From assembly GCA_023430975.1 (NCBI GenBank), contig JAEYYB010000051.1, positions 1 to 19,573 on the forward strand: 19,573 nucleotides of DNA. The letters run 5' to 3'. This document shows, one piece after another, positions 15,136-19,573 of the stretch. The notes under the pieces were generated by a model. It was not told where the DNA came from. It worked only from the letters and a program-made list of their open reading frames with translations, and did no database searches. Position numbers and translations under genes: made by a program. Each line of letters opens with the position of its first letter. Within the stretch, counting starts at the first letter, position 1. This stretch comes from Bacillota bacterium. Lineage in GTDB: Bacteria > Bacillota > Clostridia > Acetivibrionales > DSM-2933.

Positions 15136-16803
15136 GTGGCAAAAAACAGAAAGAAACTAAAGATAATTCCTCTTGGGGGTTTGGGGGAAATTGGTAAAAA
15201 TATTACTGCCTTTGAATATGGCGAGGATATTATTGTAATTGACTGCGGTTTGGCATTTCCCGAAGATGAAATGCTCGGAATTGACTTGGTTATACCTGAT
15301 GTTTCATATTTGGTTAAAAATAAAGACAAGGTAAAGGGTTTTGTCATAACCCACGGCCATGAAGACCATATTGGAGCACTTCCTTATGTGCTAAGGGATA
15401 TTAATGTACCGGTTTTTGGAACAAAACTTACTTTAGGGCTTATCCAGTACAAACTTGAAGAACATGGTATGATCAATGATGTAGTGCTGCAGAATGTAAT
15501 GCAGGGGCAAACAATTGAACTTGGTACCTTTAGGGTTGAGTTCATCAGATCAACTCACAGTATTGCTGATTCTGTAGCAGTTGCTGTCCATACTCCTGTA
15601 GGGGTTATTGTTCACACTTCGGATTTTAAAATAGATTATACTCCTATTGAGGGCGAACCTATGGATTTTGCAAGGCTCGCAGAGCTTGGTAAAAGTGGTG
15701 TGCTGCTTCTTATGGCAGATAGTACCAATGTTGAACGTCCTGGATATACCATGTCTGAAAGGACTGTAGGAGATACCTTTGAAGAGATATTTATGAATGC
15801 CAAAAGCAGGATACTTGTAGCAACATTTGCATCAAACGTTCACAGGGTGCAACAGGTAATCAATGCTTCGGTTAAGTTCGGAAGGAAAGTTGCTATTTGC
15901 GGAAGAAGTATGGTTAATGTGGTTAAGGTTGCCATGAACCTGGGGTACTTAACTGTGCCTGAAGGGGTTATGGTAGATATTGACAATATTGACAAGTACC
16001 CACCGGAAAAGCTGGTTATAATAACAACAGGCAGTCAAGGTGAGCCAATGTCTGCACTTTCAAGGATGGCTGCATCAGAGCATAAAAAGGTTGAAATTGT
16101 TCCGGGAGACCTTGTTATTATATCTGCTAACCCAATTCCCGGTAATGAAAAGTTTATTTCAAAAGTAATAAATGATCTGTTTAAAAAAGGTGCGGAAGTG
16201 ATTTATGAATCCCTTGCGGATATACATGTATCGGGGCATGCATGTCAGGAGGAATTGAAGCTAATACATAGTTTAGTAAAACCTAAGTTCTTTTTCCCGG
16301 TGCATGGCGAATACAGACATTTGAAACAGCACGCAAACCTGGCCCATAAGCTGGGCATGCCTATGGAGAGGATTTTTATCATGGATATAGGCAAGGTTTT
16401 GGAGCTCACTGAGGATTCAGCGAAAATAAACGGCAATGTAGCATCAGGCAAGGTCCTTGTAGATGGACTTGGTGTTGGAGATGTAGGTAATATTGTACTT
16501 CGTGACAGAAAGCATCTTTCACAGGATGGATTGATTGTTGTAGTAATAACCTTGGAAGGTGATTCAGGAAATGTAGTTGCAGGGCCTGATATAATCTCAA
16601 GAGGCTTCGTGTATGTAAGAGAGTCTGAAAACCTCATGGAAGAGGTTAAGGAAGTCACTAAGCAGGCACTTGTAAAATGTGAAGAGAAGAAGAAAAATGA
16701 CTGGGCTTCTAAAAAGAATATTATAAAAGATACATTAAGAGATTACCTTTACGAAAAAACAAAGAGAAAGCCTATGATTTTACCAATTATAATGGAAGTT
16801 TAA
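15136..16803 (+). CDS. rnjA: Ribonuclease J
   Basis: 555 residues, the standard RNase J length. The metallo-beta-lactamase core has ITHGHEDHIGA (71-81; H73, H75, D77, H78 bind zinc) and RSTHSIADS (~138-146). The beta-CASP part and motif C follow, with SGHACQEEL and FFPVHGEYRHL in the ~365-395 region. The C-terminal domain for dimer formation is present. The enzyme has endonuclease and 5'-3' exonuclease activity in mRNA decay and rRNA processing in Firmicutes. The start is GTG with TTTGGAGG seven bases upstream. It is a single gene between its own promoter and a strong hairpin. J1 and J2 cannot be told apart with certainty from one copy. Confidence 0.95.
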   Translation: MAKNRKKLKIIPLGGLGEIGKNITAFEYGEDIIVIDCGLAFPEDEMLGIDLVIPDVSYLVKNKDKVKGFVITHGHEDHIGALPYVLRDINVPVFGTKLTLGLIQYKLEEHGMINDVVLQNVMQGQTIELGTFRVEFIRSTHSIADSVAVAVHTPVGVIVHTSDFKIDYTPIEGEPMDFARLAELGKSGVLLLMADSTNVERPGYTMSERTVGDTFEEIFMNAKSRILVATFASNVHRVQQVINASVKFGRKVAICGRSMVNVVKVAMNLGYLTVPEGVMVDIDNIDKYPPEKLVIITTGSQGEPMSALSRMAASEHKKVEIVPGDLVIISANPIPGNEKFISKVINDLFKKGAEVIYESLADIHVSGHACQEELKLIHSLVKPKFFFPVHGEYRHLKQHANLAHKLGMPMERIFIMDIGKVLELTEDSAKINGNVASGKVLVDGLGVGDVGNIVLRDRKHLSQDGLIVVVITLEGDSGNVVAGPDIISRGFVYVRESENLMEEVKEVTKQALVKCEEKKKNDWASKKNIIKDTLRDYLYEKTKRKPMILPIIMEV

Positions 16804-16836
16804 AAATATAGTGGAAGTTATTTTTTTGTTATGCCT

Positions 16837-16870
16837 AACCCTGGGAGATTGCGTTTCCCAGGGTTTTATA
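16837..16870 (+). terminator. Intrinsic terminator of rnjA
   Basis: A perfect 10-bp stem AACCCTGGGA (16837-16846) and TCCCAGGGTT (16856-16865) is followed by TTTATA. It lies 33 bases after the rnjA stop. Confidence 0.88.
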
Positions 16871-16871
16871 T

Positions 16872-16948
16872 ATGTATGGGAAATTGTGGTGAATATTACA
16901 CTGCAATTTCTCACGACAACGAACAAGGTTGCAAAATCATATAGATAT
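16872..16948 (+). repeat. Triple-hairpin intergenic repeat, copy 3
   Basis: Same order as copy 1. GAAATTGTGGTG (16880-16891) pairs with CACTGCAATTTC (16899-16910) with two mismatches. CAAC/GTTG are at 16917-16920 and 16928-16931. AAAATC/GATATT are at 16933-16938 and 16944-16949. It fills the space between the rnjA terminator and the stop codon of the converging tmcAL gene. Confidence 0.78.
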
Positions 16949-18217
16949 TCACTTATCAATTATAATGACAGGATTTTGGGTAAAGTCCTGTCCGCCTTTC
17001 TTAAACAGGGGATTACTGTATCCTAGCACATACAAGTCGGTTGATTCTGCTTCTAGCTGCAGCATTCTCCTTAATAGTGGGTTGCAAGAGTTCTTGTATT
17101 GTGAAGTTTTGGTAATTACGGGAAGCATACAGCTTGATTTAAACTTCTTCAAGAGCATTCTGCCGTTATCATTAAAACCCAATACCCTTACATACTGAGG
17201 ACCACCATAACTGTTGAAAATTTCGAACATTTCCCGGTTAAGACCTGTAAGTACACTAAATACAATCCTTTGTATTCTTGTGCGTGTAAACCTTTTTGTA
17301 GCTATATCGTCAATGAGATTTTCAATGGAACCCGACTCATCTGCAGCCTTTTTGATTCTGTTTTCAAGTCCTTCGCTTACATATGGAAGATTTTTGATGT
17401 CTTCCAGGCTCATTTTACGTAATTGCCCTATGATATAGTTTTGAAAATGGTGTGAAAAAACCGGACCCCTTCCGGCAGAAAACTCGTCTAACAGTACATT
17501 ATAACTTGCTGGAGGCACAAGGCTCTCCAAATCTTCCAACGTGGTTTTTTTGTGGTTGATATCTATAAATTTTCTTACAGCCGTTGCACTTGATATGTTG
17601 CCGGTAACCTCTTCGTTATTGTAATTATTGCTCACTCTTTTGATAGTCTGAAATTTTATGCTGCTGTTTAGCCTCTTAACTGCTTTTATATATTCTATTC
17701 CCAGTATATTATTGGAAGAGGATAGTGTGTTTAATATTATGTCAGGTTTAAATAAGTGATTGGTAAAATAAGTTTCCAACGCTTTTTCACGGGATAGGGG
17801 ATATGAATAGCCTTTACTTAGGTTTTCCAGCAGGTAACCCTTAAATTCGTAAGGCTCCTTAACAAGAACATCTGCAATTATTTCCAAATCGCCAATATTG
17901 CCGCTTTCGCTTCCAAAACAAATATAATCAACACACCCAAGGCTGTCCAGCAATTTTACCGCACCATATGCGAAATATTCAGCACTGGCCATGGAATATG
18001 GCACAGGGAGCTCTATAACCAGATCTGCACCAGACATTAGAGCCATTTTTGTGCGTGCCCATTTATTAACAATTGCAGGCTCGCCCCTTTGTATAAAATT
18101 ACCGCTCATAATACATATGGTATAATCTGCATTGGTCAATCTTTTTGCTTCCTCTAAATGATATAAATGTCCGTTGTGGAATGGGTTGTACTCAACTATT
18201 AAACCTAGAACTGTCAT
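16949..18217 (-). CDS. tmcAL: tRNA(Met) cytidine acetate ligase TmcAL (YlbM family)
   Basis: 422 residues. It opens GLIVEYNPFHNGHLYHLEEA (5-24), the HxGH-type nucleotidyltransferase motif that binds ATP. SGNFIQRGEPAIVNKWARTK (~39-58) and ADLVIELPVPYSMASAEYFA (~64-83) are hallmark segments of the TmcAL/YlbM family. The enzyme uses acetate and ATP to make N4-acetylcytidine at the wobble base of elongator tRNA(Met), keeping AUA and AUG decoding accurate. A GGGAG ribosome site lies eight bases before the ATG. It converges with rnjA; its stop is abutted by a repeat element. It diverges from the asparaginase gene, so it is a monocistronic gene here. Confidence 0.95.
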   Translation of the reverse strand: MTVLGLIVEYNPFHNGHLYHLEEAKRLTNADYTICIMSGNFIQRGEPAIVNKWARTKMALMSGADLVIELPVPYSMASAEYFAYGAVKLLDSLGCVDYICFGSESGNIGDLEIIADVLVKEPYEFKGYLLENLSKGYSYPLSREKALETYFTNHLFKPDIILNTLSSSNNILGIEYIKAVKRLNSSIKFQTIKRVSNNYNNEEVTGNISSATAVRKFIDINHKKTTLEDLESLVPPASYNVLLDEFSAGRGPVFSHHFQNYIIGQLRKMSLEDIKNLPYVSEGLENRIKKAADESGSIENLIDDIATKRFTRTRIQRIVFSVLTGLNREMFEIFNSYGGPQYVRVLGFNDNGRMLLKKFKSSCMLPVITKTSQYKNSCNPLLRRMLQLEAESTDLYVLGYSNPLFKKGGQDFTQNPVIIIDK

Positions 18218-18325
18218 TTAAGTTACTCCCGTAAATTTGTTAATGTCTCACTCTATCGGTAAATTTATTATTATTATAACTTAAAATCTATTTTTAAGAA
18301 ATAATTTGTACAGCTTATGGATATA

Positions 18326-18354
18326 TTACAACTATAGTACAACTATAGTATAAA
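18326..18354 (+). promoter_or_regulatory. Candidate promoter of asparaginase gene with 11-bp tandem repeat
   Basis: TTACAA (18326-18331) and TATAAA (18349-18354) are 17 bases apart. TACAACTATAG occurs twice head to tail (18327-18337 and 18338-18348), each with the palindrome CTATAG, so two sites one helical turn apart fill the spacer. This could be an operator. The -35 match is poor. Confidence 0.35.
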
Positions 18355-18389
18355 CAAATGAGTTTAAATAATGAACAGGAGGTTAACAA

Positions 18390-19379
18390 ATGCCTGTTAA
18401 AATGGTTGAAGTTCTAAGAGCCGGAGTTATTGAGAGCGTCCATTATGGAGATGCAGTTGTAGTAAGAGCCGATGGACAAGTTATCTGCAGTATTGGAGAC
18501 CATAATAGACTTACGTTTTTCAGATCCACATCTAAGCCACTGCAGACTCTGTATTTTCTAGAGAGTGGGATTGCTGACAAATACGGGCTGGATTTGAAAG
18601 AAGTTGCTGTTATAACTTCCTCGCATGTTGGCGAGGATACACATATAAATGCCCTAAGAGGTATATTAGGCAAGATCGGTGAAAGTGAGAGTGCTCTTAA
18701 ATGCGGCATCCATGAGCCTATAAGCAAGGAGGCCAGCAGTAAAATAACGGCTGCAGGAGAAAAATTAACAGTTTTACATAATAACTGTTCGGGAAAACAT
18801 ATAGGCTTTATAGCAGCAGCAAAAGCAAAAAAATATGGGATTGAAGATTACTACAAAGAAAGTCATATGGTTCAGATAGAGGCACTAAATACCGTTACTG
18901 AGTTTGCAAACATGGATCCATCAATGGTTCATAAAGGATTTGACGGCTGTGGCGTACCTGTCCTTGCAGTCCCCCTTAAAAATCTGGCATTGGCATATGC
19001 TAATTTGTGCAATGACGGTTTTAAGGGTGGAAAATATATTAAGTCCCAAAATTATTTGATAAGTGCTATGACCATGTATCCAGAGATGGTAGGAGGTAAG
19101 GGCAGAACCGACACGGAACTGATGAGAAAATTCGGCAGCGGAATTATTTGTAAGCTGGGGGATGAAGGTGTTTTCTGTGTGGGTATAATTGGTAAAGCCA
19201 TGGGAATAGCATTAAAGATTGAAGATGGAAGTATGAGGGCTTTAGGGCCTGCAGTATTGAATTTGCTTATAAACCTTGGTATTATTAGCTCTGGAGAGAC
19301 TGATGAGATAGAAGGTCTTTGGAAGCCGCCATTAATTAACCATATCGGTGACATAGTCGGTGAGATCCACCCAATATAA
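18390..19379 (+). CDS. L-asparaginase, Rhizobium etli (ReAV/AnsA) type, class 3
   Basis: 329 residues, full length for PF06089-type thermolabile asparaginases. The residues described for the R. etli enzyme are present with a constant offset of two: S46 and K49 in RSTSKPLQ, S78 in SSHVGED, and the zinc-site residues C133 and K136 in NNCSGKH and C187 in DGCGVPV. K255 in CKLGDEG is the probable second active-site lysine (inference). The enzyme hydrolyses L-asparagine to aspartate and ammonia in the cytoplasm. AGGAGG lies eight bases before the ATG. The gene is alone, between a short divergent spacer with tmcAL and its own terminator. No signal peptide, which argues against an extracellular scavenging role. 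Confidence 0.92.
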   Translation: MPVKMVEVLRAGVIESVHYGDAVVVRADGQVICSIGDHNRLTFFRSTSKPLQTLYFLESGIADKYGLDLKEVAVITSSHVGEDTHINALRGILGKIGESESALKCGIHEPISKEASSKITAAGEKLTVLHNNCSGKHIGFIAAAKAKKYGIEDYYKESHMVQIEALNTVTEFANMDPSMVHKGFDGCGVPVLAVPLKNLALAYANLCNDGFKGGKYIKSQNYLISAMTMYPEMVGGKGRTDTELMRKFGSGIICKLGDEGVFCVGIIGKAMGIALKIEDGSMRALGPAVLNLLINLGIISSGETDEIEGLWKPPLINHIGDIVGEIHPI

Positions 19380-19398
19380 AATAAAAGTTTTATATATT

Positions 19399-19436
19399 AA
19401 TGGGCGTTTTAAGGATTGATAAAACGCCCATTTGAT
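19399..19436 (+). terminator. Intrinsic terminator of the asparaginase gene
   Basis: A perfect 13-bp stem AATGGGCGTTTTA (19399-19411) and TAAAACGCCCATT (19420-19432) has an 8-base loop, followed by TGATTTG. The stem itself carries A and T runs on its outer sides, so it may work on both strands. Confidence 0.82.
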
Positions 19437-19441
19437 TTGTG

Positions 19442-19548
19442 TCTATATGAAAAGTGAATAATCTATTACATTTGTCTATCGCAAATCCCGTTGAAGCGTT
19501 CGTTATTTGCTCCGCCAAATGTAAGATTATTAACACTTTTCATATAGA
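19442..19548 (-). repeat. 103-bp palindromic repeat, copy B (inverted), first unit of a tandem array
   Basis: TCTATATGAAAAGTG (19442-19456) and CACTTTTCATATAGA (19534-19548) are perfect inverse complements, extending imperfectly inward to about 33 bases per arm. On the minus strand it matches copy A (14944-15046). The left-end sequence starts again 101 bases later. Confidence 0.88.
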
Positions 19549-19573
19549 TGAAAAGTGAATAATCTATTACATT
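19549..19573 (-). repeat. Start of a further head-to-tail repeat unit, cut by window edge
   Basis: The last 24 bases (19550-19573) are identical to 19449-19472, a period of 101 bp in direct orientation. The unit runs off the window. Confidence 0.85.

Noticed and set aside
19442..19573. CRISPR array at the right edge
   Set aside because: The unit is about 101 bp and itself a long palindrome, with no short repeat/unique spacer pattern and no cas genes.

Overview
The window looks like chromosome from an AT-rich, spore-forming, anaerobic Clostridia-type Firmicute. The support is strong GGAGG-type ribosome binding sites, GTG and TTG starts, a complete cotJABC spore-coat operon, RNase J, TmcAL, a PIN-PhoH protein and low G+C throughout. 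A broken gene for a secreted protein with a carbohydrate-binding-like segment would fit a polysaccharide-degrading lineage, but I cannot name the species.

Layout. Positions 1-243 hold the C-terminal end of an IS630-type transposase. A nuclease-helicase fusion (RecB/Cas4-like domain plus XPD/DinG-like Fe-S helicase, 460-2799) and a GNAT acetyltransferase (3202-3735) follow. On the minus strand is a coupled pair: a MoxR-type AAA+ ATPase (5699-6760) and a VWA/metallopeptidase protein (3890-5695). The second protein carries two copies of the peptidase domain, one with an altered active site. Around 7423-7731 is a broken secreted-protein gene of unusual composition. The cotJABC operon (minus, 7982-9093) faces away from the PIN-PhoH gene (9468-10844).

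The centre is an alpha-glucan locus: a GH57 branching enzyme translationally coupled to a DUF4912 protein (minus, 10948-13112), diverging from a GT4 glycogen-synthase-like glycosyltransferase (13667-14890). Housekeeping genes follow: RNase J (15136-16803), tmcAL (minus, 16949-18217) and a Rhizobium etli-type L-asparaginase (18390-19379).

No complete new defence or mobile system is visible. The main unexplained structure is non-coding. (1) A 103-bp palindromic element occurs upstream of rnjA and, inverted, at the right edge, where a second head-to-tail copy starts 101 bp later and runs off the window. (2) A roughly 80-bp element predicted to form three consecutive hairpins occurs three times, in both orientations, with two further relatives sharing only its first part. 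All copies lie between genes.
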